DNA from: CAZTAO01 sp964611645
Lineage (GTDB): Bacteria > Armatimonadota > UBA5829
Length of the DNA stretch: 64,000 nucleotides
Direction: 5' to 3'
Assembly (NCBI GenBank): GCA_964611645.1
Contig: CAZTAO010000014.1
Span: forward strand, 1 to 64,000
Part shown: positions 16,024 through 25,208 of the stretch, one piece after another
How the letters are laid out: every line of letters begins with the position of its first letter
How positions within the stretch are numbered: position 1 is the stretch's first letter
Notes under the pieces: model-generated
What the model saw: the letters and a program-made list of their open reading frames with translations, nothing else
The model's database searches: none
What the model was told of the DNA's origin: nothing
Position numbers and translations under genes: made by a program

Positions 16024-17166
16024 ATGAGTTATGTTATCACCCTGATACCCGGAGACGGCACCGGTCCTGAGATTACCGAGGCTACCCGCCGCGTTATCGA
16101 GGCCACCGGCGTTGATATAGAGTGGGAAGTCCGCGATGCCGGAATCGATGTTATGGAGCAGTACGGCACCCCGCTTCCCACCGAGGTGCTCGACAGCATC
16201 CGCAAGAACAAGATCGCAATCAAAGGCCCCATCACCACCCCAATCGGCAAGGGCTTCCGCAGCGTGAACGTTGCCCTGCGCAAGGAACTCGACCTCTACG
16301 CCTGCATCCGCCCCTGCAAGTATTATCCGGGAATGCGGACAAGGTACAAAGATGTCGACCTGGTGATTGTGCGAGAGAACACCGAAGACCTATACGCGGG
16401 CGTGGAATACGACCTCGGCAGCGAGGAAGCGGCGAAGATAATCGAGATGTCGGGCGGCAAGATTCGGCAGGACTCGGCGATCTCCATCAAGCCGATCTCG
16501 GTTACGGGATCCCGGCGAATAGTGAAGCAGGCGTTCGATTACGCCATCGCCAACGGCCGCAAGAGCGTGACCGCGGTGGCCAAAGCCAACATAATGAAGT
16601 TCACCGACGGCCTCTTCTACCAGGTGGCTCGCGAGGTTGCCATGGCTTACGGCGCGACATTCGAGTGGCCGGAGCTCCAGGACAAGGCCGATCCCACCCT
16701 GGCCGACTGCGCGGGCAAGGCGAGCGGGATTGTATACCAGGAGCGGCTTGTGGATAATATGTGCATGCAGCTTGTGCAGAAGCCTGAGCTTTACGATGTT
16801 ATAGTGCTGCCCAACCTCTACGGAGACATCCTCTCCGACCTCTGCGCGGGCCTGGTCGGCGGGCTGGGAGTTGCCCCCGGCGGAAACCTCGGCGACGACG
16901 TTGCGGTCTTCGAGCCTACCCACGGCAGCGCGCCCAAGTACAAGAACCAGAACAAGGTCAACCCGATCGCGATGATCCTCTCCGGCGTGATGATGCTCAG
17001 TTACCTCGGAGAGCAGGAAGCCGCCGACAAGCTCGAAGCGGCTGTGGCCAAGATAGTCAAAGAGGGCAAGGACGTAACCTACGACCTCAAACCCGACCGA
17101 AACGACCCCACCGCAGTAGGCACCAGCCAAGTGGCGGATGCGATTATCCGGGAGATGAACTCCTGA
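16024..17166 (+). CDS. Isocitrate/isopropylmalate dehydrogenase family, probably NAD-dependent isocitrate dehydrogenase
   Basis: The 380-residue protein is a metal-dependent beta-decarboxylating dehydrogenase: [12 protein letters not shown] at the N terminus, [12 protein letters not shown], the catalytic Lys region [15 protein letters not shown], and [19 protein letters not shown] with metal-binding Asp residues. It also has the cofactor loop [11 protein letters not shown]. The [12 protein letters not shown] and SGSRRI patterns favour isocitrate over isopropylmalate as substrate. No leuC/leuD lies nearby, which agrees. Strong GGAGGA before the ATG at 16024 sets the start; the frame also opens upstream at 15976. 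It has its own promoter (15944-15972) and terminator (17217-17243), so it is a monocistronic TCA-cycle gene. Confidence 0.88.
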   Translation: MSYVITLIPGDGTGPEITEATRRVIEATGVDIEWEVRDAGIDVMEQYGTPLPTEVLDSIRKNKIAIKGPITTPIGKGFRSVNVALRKELDLYACIRPCKYYPGMRTRYKDVDLVIVRENTEDLYAGVEYDLGSEEAAKIIEMSGGKIRQDSAISIKPISVTGSRRIVKQAFDYAIANGRKSVTAVAKANIMKFTDGLFYQVAREVAMAYGATFEWPELQDKADPTLADCAGKASGIVYQERLVDNMCMQLVQKPELYDVIVLPNLYGDILSDLCAGLVGGLGVAPGGNLGDDVAVFEPTHGSAPKYKNQNKVNPIAMILSGVMMLSYLGEQEAADKLEAAVAKIVKEGKDVTYDLKPDRNDPTAVGTSQVADAIIREMNS

Positions 17167-17216
17167 ACCGCTGAGACACTGAAACGCGTGAAAACGCTGA
17201 ACTGAATGAACCATAG

Positions 17217-17243
17217 GGGCAGGCCTCCGTGCCTGCCCTTTTT
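17217..17243 (+). terminator. Rho-independent terminator after isocitrate dehydrogenase
   Basis: GGGCAGGC (17217-17224) pairs with GCCTGCCC (17231-17238) around a 6-nt loop and is followed directly by TTTTT. It lies 50 nt after the stop codon. Confidence 0.88.
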
Positions 17244-17320
17244 GCTGCCTGAATCTCATGGAGGAATTGCCTGCACCTTGCAGAAGGTTCTCTTGGAAGG
17301 CGTTTGGGTTGGAGATCGGG

Positions 17321-18103
17321 ATGAATGACCAGATGGCACAGATGAACGGGGACACTGCGGGCGATACCCAGGAGCGACGCGGGCATCCCTATGTCGACGG
17401 CATCCCGTGGGTTGTCTTTCTATTGTTTGTTGTTCAGAAGATGTCCGGCGGCATCCACGGTCTGGCGTATGTAGTCTGGATGGCGTGCCTGCTCGCGGTT
17501 CTCAGAGGCATCGCGATACCGGCAAGCCAACTCCAGGAGAGGCCAAGCCCCGCGGGAGTGAGTTGGGCTGAGGTCCGCAGGCTTTTGCGCGTGGGTCTGG
17601 GAACTCTGGCGCAATTCGCCATTCTGGCCCTGGGCATTACCAAGGACATTCCCGCGCTCAATTGGCGGTGGACGCTGCCGGTGGTCGCCGCGTGTCTGGT
17701 CTACGGATGGTCTCGCGAACCCTACACGTGGAAAGACGTGGCATACGCCATCGTTATATCAGCATGCGCGTATGTGGCGATGGCTACAAGCGACTGGTGG
17801 CTCGCGATCGTATGCGCTTCTGCCCTCTTGCATACCGCCAACCGACAACTCAGCTCCAGCGTCAACCGCCATGACACTAGCTTCGCCAACAACGTCCCCC
17901 ACGCCACGCCATCCCTCCTGCTGGTGGCTGTTTTTCTGTATACTGGCGGCAAAATCCCTATCTGGGGATGGATCGCACTCGCTTGCGCCTGCGTGGTTTT
18001 CTCCATCGTCGCCACGCGAGACCTGCCGGATGACGAGGACGAGGATGATGAGGACGAGGATGATGAGGACGATGAGGACGATGAGGACGACGACGATGAG
18101 TGA
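17321..18103 (+). CDS. Multi-pass membrane protein with poly-acidic C-terminal tail
   Basis: A 260-residue protein of unknown family. I chose the ATG at 17321 because GGAG lies 6 nt upstream. It has about seven or eight hydrophobic segments between residues 30 and 230, including PWVVFLLFVVQKM, AQFAILALG, AYVAMATSDWWLAIVCASALL and PSLLLVAVFLYTGG. The final 24 residues (237-260) are only Asp and Glu. The next gene is a paralog: TPSLLLVAVFLYTGG aligns with VPSLLLVAVILYGGG, and EPYTWKDVAYA with RPVTWRDFASI. The two genes overlap by 8 nt (ATGAGTGA). The acidic tail is a plausible cation- or protein-binding segment on the cytosolic or external face; topology cannot be settled by eye. Confidence 0.7.
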   Translation: MNDQMAQMNGDTAGDTQERRGHPYVDGIPWVVFLLFVVQKMSGGIHGLAYVVWMACLLAVLRGIAIPASQLQERPSPAGVSWAEVRRLLRVGLGTLAQFAILALGITKDIPALNWRWTLPVVAACLVYGWSREPYTWKDVAYAIVISACAYVAMATSDWWLAIVCASALLHTANRQLSSSVNRHDTSFANNVPHATPSLLLVAVFLYTGGKIPIWGWIALACACVVFSIVATRDLPDDEDEDDEDEDDEDDEDDEDDDDE

Positions 18104-18842
18104 GGAGCAAGCACAGGAAGCTACTGGGGCGGAGAAGTGCGAGGATGAGAAGTGGACAGCTAGTGACATCAACTGGTTCTTGACCTGGATAACCTTTACA
18201 ATCGCTTGGATGTTGGCGACACAGGACAGTCCTGGCCCGTTGCGTGTGGTTTCTGTGGCATGCACGTTCGCGGCATTCAGGGGGGCGGCCCCGGGGTTGA
18301 GGCAACTCGACATCGAAAAGCTGACGACCCGGGACGCGCTTACTGTCGCGCCTTTGTTGCTGATTCTCGTGGTTGTCATCTCTCTAAACCAGACACCGCC
18401 TGCGTGGCTGTGGGCCATACCTGCCGCCGCCGGGTGCATCCTCTACGGCACGTATCGCCGCCCTGTTACCTGGAGGGATTTTGCCTCTATCACAAGCATC
18501 TGCGCGACTGTCTACTTCTTCATAGTCACGCAAAACTCGGACATATACTGGGTCAAATGGATTGGTGCGCTCGCTCTGCTGGGAGCCGCCCAGGTGTTTC
18601 TTGTCCACCCAGCCAACCCCAAATACGGCGGCTTGGTCAGCACAATCTATGCAGTTCCATCGCTCCTGCTGGTGGCTGTTATCCTATATGGGGGCGGCAT
18701 CCCTAACTGGGCTTGGGTTGCTATAGCCGTCGGATGCGTGGGGTTCTTATTCTATAGCCTGGATTGGTCTGCGAAGACGAAGCCGATGAAAATGGAAGCC
18801 TCAGAGTGTGGGACGATGGATGACGTTCAGAAGGAGGAGTAG
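18096..18842 (+). CDS. Multi-pass membrane protein, tandem paralog of the preceding gene
   Basis: A 248-residue protein whose ATG (18096) overlaps the stop codon of the previous gene, indicating translational coupling. Its ribosome-binding sequence lies within the GATGAGGAC repeats that code for the upstream acidic tail. It starts with a charged segment, then about seven hydrophobic segments (NWFLTWITFTIAWML, LTVAPLLLILVVVISL, WAIPAAAGCIL, ASITSICATVYFFIV, VPSLLLVAVILY). Segment order and several motifs match the neighbour, so both arose by tandem duplication, but this copy lacks the poly-acidic tail and ends with KPMKMEASECGTMDDVQKEE. I recognise no named family. Confidence 0.7.
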   Translation: MSEEQAQEATGAEKCEDEKWTASDINWFLTWITFTIAWMLATQDSPGPLRVVSVACTFAAFRGAAPGLRQLDIEKLTTRDALTVAPLLLILVVVISLNQTPPAWLWAIPAAAGCILYGTYRRPVTWRDFASITSICATVYFFIVTQNSDIYWVKWIGALALLGAAQVFLVHPANPKYGGLVSTIYAVPSLLLVAVILYGGGIPNWAWVAIAVGCVGFLFYSLDWSAKTKPMKMEASECGTMDDVQKEE

Positions 18843-18942
18843 TGCTGGATACGAACCCGGTCAGGCTCAGGTAGCATACTCTAGCCTCGACTCAGCAATG
18901 ACCTTGTCTCGCAAGTACTTGCTCAGCTCGCACTCGCTTCCT

Positions 18943-20580
18943 TCACTTCCCCAACCCAATCTCAAACATCTGCACCGCCGGAGAGGTCAACGTCGAGTAG
19001 ACGGCCGCGCTTCCCGATGCGTCGAACTTGAGGTTGAAGCGCTCTGTCGGGACATTTCCTGCTGACTGCAACTGGGCCAACTGGTCCGGGGTGGCTACCA
19101 GGGGTTCGCCCATTGCGTGCCAGAGTCTTCGGGCGTTGGCGTGCTCGGCGTCTACCAGGTATTTTGTTACTGTGGCGGTCTTTCCGGCTGCGGCCGGCCA
19201 TTTTATGGTTACCGCCGCGCCTCGGGTGAATGTGGCTGTGGGATCGTCGGGGCAGTGGTAGATCATTACTCTCAGGGTCTTGCCCTTGATTGCCGCGATG
19301 GAGCCTAGTTCATCGTTAGCTGTTGTACCTTCCACCTGGTTCCCGTCCAGCTTGTTGTATAGCGAGAGCACGGCGCCCTGGGGAGTGCGGACTCCCTGCA
19401 GGGTGAATAGCGACGGGTAGCCTGTGAACATCTTGTTTTCGTAGTTGGGCGGGGCGAATGCTCCGTGATACACCATCCCACTCATTCCAATATTGCGCGC
19501 CAGAACCATCGTCCGAAGGGTCCTTGCGGCCACGTAAGGTACATCATACTTGCCCACCCTCACATGTGGCTCGCCGGGGGTGTACTCGTTCAAAGTCGCG
19601 CCCATCCACTCGCTGATTATCACCGGCTTTCCCTTGTGCGCCGGGAACGAGGAGGCCGTGCTTGTCATCCACTTGAAGATGCTGGTGGCGGAGTCGGTGG
19701 CCTGCTTGTCCCCCTCCAGGTCGTACATGTGGGATGATATGAAGTCGATGGGAGTGCCTGTCTTACCGGTCGCATAGTTCTTGCCTTCGGCTGTGTGCTG
19801 GACGTAGTCGAACCAGTCGGCGGATTGCTCGATAGTATGGCCTTTGGAGTATGTCCCACCCCGACGATATGTGGAAGTCACAGTCCCCGGCCCGCCCACT
19901 CTTATCCTCGGGTCTGCGCGCTTGATGGCGTTGACTGTGTGGTCCATGGTCTCCAGGAAGTTGGAGTCGAATTTGTAGAACCCATAATCGCCGTAATCCC
20001 CCTCGTTCCACACCTCGCACATCCAGGTAGCCACTTTCTCCTTGCCGTAGCGCTTCTGGAAGTGCAGGAACATCCGGTATATCAGGTCCTCCCAGCGAGC
20101 GTGGTCTTTGACCCCGTGCTCGTTTGTAAGGCCTTTCCAGCTTGTCTCATCCGCGTGAGGGTGCTTGCTGAGGATATTGGGGACATCGTTCATCACCAGA
20201 AACGGCCTCAGCCCCGACTTCACCACAATATCCATCCACTGGTCGAGCCTGCTGTAGTCGTAAATGGGGCTGCCTTTGGAGTCGACCGGGGTCTTGCTGG
20301 TATACATCTGCGTCACCGAAAGCACGCCCATAATCCGAATGAAGTCGAACCCATCCGCCTTGATCTTGCGGAAGAGGTCCGGGTAGCTGTCGAACCAACT
20401 GATCCAGTGAGGGTCGCACCCCCGGTCGAACTCAGTAAATGCCCTGCCGACCTTCGCGGCATCGACGGTGATGGCTATCGTTTCCGACGGCGCGGTAGTA
20501 AGGTCCAGCCCCGCCGCCAAAAGCGGCGCAGCGCACAGCAAAGCCAGAATAATCGCGATGGCACTAAGAACTGTTCTCAA
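18943..20580 (-). CDS. Exported GH39-like glycoside hydrolase (beta-xylosidase type)
   Basis: The 545-residue protein starts at TTG 20580 (GGAG 7 nt upstream) with a Sec signal peptide cleaved near residue 23. A TIM barrel follows: DGFDFIRIMGVL, GLRPFLVMNDVPN, then the acid/base Glu193 in the family motif CEVWNEGDYGDYG and the likely nucleophile Glu324 in KPVIISEWMG. A C-terminal beta-sandwich (about 430-545) fits GH39 architecture. It should hydrolyse beta-linked pentose or hexose units outside the cytosol with retention of configuration. It is convergent with the membrane pair and divergent from the S55-propeller gene. Family confidence is good; substrate is unknown. Confidence 0.83.
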   Translation of the reverse strand: MRTVLSAIAIILALLCAAPLLAAGLDLTTAPSETIAITVDAAKVGRAFTEFDRGCDPHWISWFDSYPDLFRKIKADGFDFIRIMGVLSVTQMYTSKTPVDSKGSPIYDYSRLDQWMDIVVKSGLRPFLVMNDVPNILSKHPHADETSWKGLTNEHGVKDHARWEDLIYRMFLHFQKRYGKEKVATWMCEVWNEGDYGDYGFYKFDSNFLETMDHTVNAIKRADPRIRVGGPGTVTSTYRRGGTYSKGHTIEQSADWFDYVQHTAEGKNYATGKTGTPIDFISSHMYDLEGDKQATDSATSIFKWMTSTASSFPAHKGKPVIISEWMGATLNEYTPGEPHVRVGKYDVPYVAARTLRTMVLARNIGMSGMVYHGAFAPPNYENKMFTGYPSLFTLQGVRTPQGAVLSLYNKLDGNQVEGTTANDELGSIAAIKGKTLRVMIYHCPDDPTATFTRGAAVTIKWPAAAGKTATVTKYLVDAEHANARRLWHAMGEPLVATPDQLAQLQSAGNVPTERFNLKFDASGSAAVYSTLTSPAVQMFEIGLGK

Positions 20581-20680
20581 TTCCCCACTCCTTGATCAAG
20601 CTCAAACCACTGAGAGTATTCTACGCCCACAGGCTCGAACGCGCAAGCGATAGTGCAATCGAGTCCTAAGCAAGGCGCCA

Positions 20681-20707
20681 CCCTCCAGGTTCGGAGACCC
20701 TGGAGGG
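20681..20707. repeat. CCCTCCAGG hairpin, second copy
   Basis: CCCTCCAGG (20681-20689) and CCTGGAGGG (20699-20707) flank TTCGGAGAC. This is an almost exact copy of 11118-11144, including the following ATGA. The rest of the 277-bp divergent gap has no gene that I can support. Confidence 0.7.
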
Positions 20708-20857
20708 ATGAAGCAGGCTCGCACACGCAAGCAGCTCCGTGCTTCCCATCACCCAAAACCCAACACCCAAAACCGGCTTGTTGACCTCAAACCAGGCGCG
20801 GCGTACAATGTATGCGGTGCGCGTGTGCGCGGAGCCCATTTCAGGGGGTCTGTGGTA

Positions 20858-23800
20858 TTGAAGAAGTTCACTCTGGCAATCTGCCTTGCATCATTCGCTT
20901 TTCTCAGCATTCCAGCGCTGCCTGCTCCTGCGAACGTGGTGTCGGGGTTGTCCCGCGAAGACCGGGCGGCCACTATGCCTGTTTCGGCCCTCAAACGCGG
21001 TATGCGCGGTTACGGCCTAACAGTCTTTCACGGCACCAAGGTAGAGAAGTTCGACTTCGTGATCCTCGGGTTCCTGCGTCGGGCTAACACCGGCAAGGAC
21101 CTCATCATCGTGCGCGTCGGCGGAGGGCCGATCACAGCTCGCAAGACCGGCGTTATCGCGGGTATGAGCGGAAGCCCCTGCTACGTCAACGGCAAGCTCA
21201 TAGGCGCTGTGTCCTACGGGAGTTCATTCTCAAGAGAGCCCGTCGGCATGCTCACGCCTATCGCGGATATGCTCGAAGCGTGGGACGATGCGCTGCCAAC
21301 CGAGCCTGTGGGAGCGGTTCCGGACAGCCCGTTGGACAAGCCGGTAAGCATCGGCAGCCAGACTTTCACAAGGGTCAGCATAAGCGCGCCGGGTGATGCC
21401 TCAGTCTCCGATCCCGGCCTGCTCCAACTCAGGCCGCTTATGACCCCACTTACCATCAGCGGAATGTCCTCTCGCGGCATCAGCCGCCTTGCCGATACTC
21501 TCAGACGCTTCCGGCTTGAGCCTGTGGCAGGAACCGGAGGCGGCCGAACCTCCGGGCCGAATGTCAAACTCGAACCTGGGGCGGCGCTTGGTGTCCAGCT
21601 TGCCACGGGCGACATCGACATCACCGGGGTCGGCACCCTCACATACATTCGTGGCGACCGCCTTGTTGCATTTGGGCACCCGATGCTCGGGATCGGCGCT
21701 GTGGATATCCCAATGTGCACCGCGTATGTCGAGGAGATAATGTCGGGCTACATGGAGTCGTCCAAGATGGCTTCTCCGATGCAGGTGGTCGGAAGGCTGT
21801 TCCAGGACCGCCCGTGGTCGATTGCCGGCCGGATGGGTGAGATGCCCAAGATGATTCCGGTGGAAGTGCGGGTGGATGATATTTCGCGCAAGCGGTCGAG
21901 GGTGTTCTACGTCAAAGTCATCAACCATCCGCTGATCTGCGCCAGCCTGATCCGCAGCGTGATCAGCGAAGCCATCTTCCAGGTCAGGCCCGCGCCGGGA
22001 AACGCGACCGCGGAAGTCTCTTATGATGTGGTGGCGGACGGCATCGGCAGTATCCATCGCACCAACACATTCTTCGATGACATCAGCATAGACCAGGCTG
22101 CGACCGCCGACGCAGGGCAACTGGTCGGGATGCTGAGCGATAATGGCTTCAAACCCGTGGCTATCAAGTCGGTCAAGCTTGCGGTAAAGCTCACCGATCG
22201 GGTCAGCGCGGTGAACATCGAGCGCGCATACCTGGACCGCAGCAGCTACATGCCCGGCCAGAGCGCTCAGATAAGCGTGGTCATGAGGCCCTATCTGCGG
22301 GAGCCTATCACCCGCACATTCACCGTCAAGATTCCCGATTGGGTCAAGGACGGCCCGTTGGTCTGCTCCATCCGGGGCGGTAACAGCCCCGGCGGCGGAG
22401 GGCCGTCCGCCTCATTACCGGGCGGGGGACCTCCCGGTGGTCCGATGGCTGCAAGCGGGCTGGCTGAGGCGGAGACTGTGCCTCAGTTGGTAAGCAAGTA
22501 TCTGGAGCGCGAGAAGAACAGCCAGTTGTCGGTCCGGCTGATGGTGCGAAATCCGGAAGTGATTGTTAACGGTGTTCGGATGTCCGGGCTGCCGCTGCCT
22601 TTCGTACAGGTCTTCGCATCACCCCGAAACAGCGGCATCAAGATGGCCATGCAGGAATGCAAGACCGTCTTCGATACCGATATGGTCTTGTTCGGCGGCG
22701 CGCAGGTGCAGATCGACGTGCGCAAGAACCAGTCCGAAAATGGCGGCCAGCCGCCCAGGTCCGGCCCGCCGATGCCGGGCGGTGGTATGCCATCACTGCC
22801 CCCGGGAATGCCGATGCCCCCGGTGCCCGCCTACTACTATGGGGACGATGAATCGACGTGGATGGCTTCGACAGACGCTGGTCTCCCCCTTGTCACCGCG
22901 CCGATGCCTGGCCCGGGTGGGATGCCAGGTATGCCGGGGATGCCATCAATTCCAGGGATGCCGGGCGCGCGGAACGGCGCGGCCCAGGGATCGCAGCCCT
23001 CGCCATCGACGAAGACCGCCGCCAAGACGGTCGTGAGGCAGATGAGCGAGTGGAGCACCTCCAAGCAGCAGGATTTCGCGAGGGGTGAGTTCAGCGGCAC
23101 GTGCGCGACCAGTGAAGACAAACTGACCCTGGCCCCGAAGCTGGGCGGCAGAATCGAGATACCGGCAGACTACGCATGGTGCGTCTTGCCCACCAAGGAA
23201 GGCCCGCTGGTCGGCACGGGCAACGGTGGAAAGGTCTACAGAGCAGCTCCGGACGGCGCAAAGGTGTTCTTCGAAACCGGCGCGATGGAGGTACACGCGC
23301 TGGTAAAGGACTCGCAGGGCAGGGTTATCGTAGGCACGTCGCCTAAGGGTGAGGTCTTCCGGGTCGGCCCCGACGGTAAGGGCGCGCTGCTGTGCAAGCT
23401 GGATACCCGCTACGTACTGGCGATGGTGATCGACAGCGCGGACAGCCTCTACTGCGCGGCGGGGGATTCCGGCAGGGTGTTCAAGGTGACACCGGACGGC
23501 AAGGCCACGCTCTACGCGGAAACCGGCGAGCAGCAGGTTGCGTCGCTGGCGTGGGCAGCCGATGGGGCGCTGTTGGTCGGAACGGGAACCCAGGGCGCTG
23601 TCTATCGAGTTGTGCCCGGCGGCGGCGTTTCGCCTGTCTTCTGCGCTGGAACCGGCTGCGTGACGGCACTGGCGAACGGGCCGGAGAAGTCAATCTATGC
23701 CGCAATGGGAGGCGGCGCGACCTACAAGATATCCGCCACCGGGATTGCCGAGGCGTTGGGCAAGGGTGATGACGGCATGCTCTCCACCTGCACCGATAAG

Positions 23801-25075
23801 CAGGGGCGGGTCTACCTTGTTACCGGCGACTCTGTTTCAGTCATCTATCCCGACGGTTCCACGACAAGCTTCGGCGCTCCGGGCGACCGGGTGGAGTTCA
23901 CCGGCGTGGCTTACGACCCCGACACGGACACGATCCTCGCGACCACATCCGGTTCCGCGGCTCTATATTCAGCGTCGCTCAACCCCGCAGAGGGCGTGTA
24001 CGAGTCGAGCGTTTTCGACACCGGCGCAATCTCAAAGTGGGGCAGGCTGGGGTGGCGGGCGGATGCCCCGGACGGCGCTAGCGTTACCGCGCAGACCAGG
24101 TGCGGGAACGTGCCGGAGCCGGACAGTTCCTGGACAGCGTGGTCGGCAGCTTCCACTAGCCCGGCAGGCGCGGATATCCCTCAGATTGACGCCAGGTATG
24201 TCCAGTACAGGCTGGCTATGAAGAGCGCGAAGCCGGGAGCAACTCCCAGCGTTTCGGCGGTGACCATCACCTACCTGACACCGAACCACAAGCCGTCGGT
24301 CAAGCTGGCCTTGCCGGTTGGCGGGGAAGCGTGGTCCGGCAAGAAGAATATCAAGTGGGCCGGAGCCGACCCCGACAAAGACACCGTGAACTACGATGTC
24401 AGCTACTCCGGAGACGGAGGCGCGACCTGGAAGCTTATGGCAGGGCCGACTTCGGCGGAGGCCAAACCCGCCGAGGAAGCGGAGTCTCCGGAAGATCCGC
24501 CCAAGCCCGACGATGAGCCTGCCGAGCCGCCGAAGCCCGATTCTGCGGCGACCGCGAAACCTGGCACGAAACCCGAGGCCGCTTCCGCAAGCAAGCCTGC
24601 GCCCAAGCCATCCAGCCAGGGGAGCAAGCGGAATGGCGACGGCAGTTCGGAGGAGTGGGACACGTCCACCGTGCCGGATGGCAAATATCGAGTGAAGATA
24701 GCAGCAAGCGACAAGCCCAGCAACCCGGTCGGATTCATGACCGATGAGGCAGTATCCGCCGAGTTCATCATCTGCAATAAGGCTCCGGTCATCCGGCTGG
24801 ATGGCAAGGACAAAGTGGAAGTCAAGGCGGCGGATCAGGTAGTCATCTCAGGCTCTGCACAGAGCGCGATGGTGACGGTTGCGGGGGTTCAGTACAAGAT
24901 AGATTCAGGCATGGCCATGGCCGCCGAACCCGCCGATGGCCTGTTCGACTCCGGCTACGAGACCTTCCGGGCCGCGTTGGGAACCCTGACTCCGGGTAAA
25001 CACAAGATAACAATAGAAGCCGCAGACACCGCCGGCAACTCGTCCAGCGAGACCGTGGAGATCACAGTGAAGTAG
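20858..25075 (+). CDS. Exported SpoIVB-like (S55) serine protease fused to beta-propeller and Ig-like domains
   Basis: A 1405-residue secreted protein. I take TTG 20858 as start: AGGGGG lies 9 nt upstream and a Sec signal peptide (KKFTLAICLASFAFLSIPALPAPA) follows at once. Residues about 35-230 form an S55 peptidase domain with the nucleophile Ser104 in GMSGSP, followed by CYVNGKLIGAVSY, and a candidate His58. A second region with AFGHPMLG and internal repeats follows. A Gly/Pro/Met-rich linker (about 675-765) precedes a propeller (about 770-1065) of repeats such as GNGGKVYRAAPDG and GDSGRVFKVTPDG. Then come a sandwich domain, a Pro/Glu/Ala/Lys linker and a C-terminal Ig-like module. SpoIVB itself is 420-odd residues with a PDZ domain, so this is a large, unusual architecture. 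Its targets are unknown. Confidence 0.75.
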   Translation: MKKFTLAICLASFAFLSIPALPAPANVVSGLSREDRAATMPVSALKRGMRGYGLTVFHGTKVEKFDFVILGFLRRANTGKDLIIVRVGGGPITARKTGVIAGMSGSPCYVNGKLIGAVSYGSSFSREPVGMLTPIADMLEAWDDALPTEPVGAVPDSPLDKPVSIGSQTFTRVSISAPGDASVSDPGLLQLRPLMTPLTISGMSSRGISRLADTLRRFRLEPVAGTGGGRTSGPNVKLEPGAALGVQLATGDIDITGVGTLTYIRGDRLVAFGHPMLGIGAVDIPMCTAYVEEIMSGYMESSKMASPMQVVGRLFQDRPWSIAGRMGEMPKMIPVEVRVDDISRKRSRVFYVKVINHPLICASLIRSVISEAIFQVRPAPGNATAEVSYDVVADGIGSIHRTNTFFDDISIDQAATADAGQLVGMLSDNGFKPVAIKSVKLAVKLTDRVSAVNIERAYLDRSSYMPGQSAQISVVMRPYLREPITRTFTVKIPDWVKDGPLVCSIRGGNSPGGGGPSASLPGGGPPGGPMAASGLAEAETVPQLVSKYLEREKNSQLSVRLMVRNPEVIVNGVRMSGLPLPFVQVFASPRNSGIKMAMQECKTVFDTDMVLFGGAQVQIDVRKNQSENGGQPPRSGPPMPGGGMPSLPPGMPMPPVPAYYYGDDESTWMASTDAGLPLVTAPMPGPGGMPGMPGMPSIPGMPGARNGAAQGSQPSPSTKTAAKTVVRQMSEWSTSKQQDFARGEFSGTCATSEDKLTLAPKLGGRIEIPADYAWCVLPTKEGPLVGTGNGGKVYRAAPDGAKVFFETGAMEVHALVKDSQGRVIVGTSPKGEVFRVGPDGKGALLCKLDTRYVLAMVIDSADSLYCAAGDSGRVFKVTPDGKATLYAETGEQQVASLAWAADGALLVGTGTQGAVYRVVPGGGVSPVFCAGTGCVTALANGPEKSIYAAMGGGATYKISATGIAEALGKGDDGMLSTCTDKQGRVYLVTGDSVSVIYPDGSTTSFGAPGDRVEFTGVAYDPDTDTILATTSGSAALYSASLNPAEGVYESSVFDTGAISKWGRLGWRADAPDGASVTAQTRCGNVPEPDSSWTAWSAASTSPAGADIPQIDARYVQYRLAMKSAKPGATPSVSAVTITYLTPNHKPSVKLALPVGGEAWSGKKNIKWAGADPDKDTVNYDVSYSGDGGATWKLMAGPTSAEAKPAEEAESPEDPPKPDDEPAEPPKPDSAATAKPGTKPEAASASKPAPKPSSQGSKRNGDGSSEEWDTSTVPDGKYRVKIAASDKPSNPVGFMTDEAVSAEFIICNKAPVIRLDGKDKVEVKAADQVVISGSAQSAMVTVAGVQYKIDSGMAMAAEPADGLFDSGYETFRAALGTLTPGKHKITIEAADTAGNSSSETVEITVK

Positions 25076-25077
25076 CC

Positions 25078-25187
25078 CCCTCTCCGCGCACGGAGAGGGT
25101 TGGGGTGAGGGACTTTCCACGTAGGATTATGCAGATATGACAGGCAAGAAGAACCGCCCCCTGACCCCCTCCTGGCGCGGAGGGGGA
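25078..25187. repeat. CCCTCTCCG hairpin plus GAACCGCCCCCTGACCCCCT repeat
   Basis: CCCTCTCCG (25078-25086) pairs with CGGAGAGGG (25091-25099). At 25151-25187 a second unit repeats the sequence of 3813-3850 with few changes. Both fill the gap between the S55-propeller and CHAD genes. Confidence 0.7.
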
Positions 25188-25208
25188 AAATGAGGCCGAG
25201 GACAAACT

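Noticed and set aside
18035..18103. GATGAGGAC repeats as a microsatellite or CRISPR-like array
   Set aside because: They are a coding acidic tail in frame with the membrane protein. Units are short, contiguous and have no spacers.
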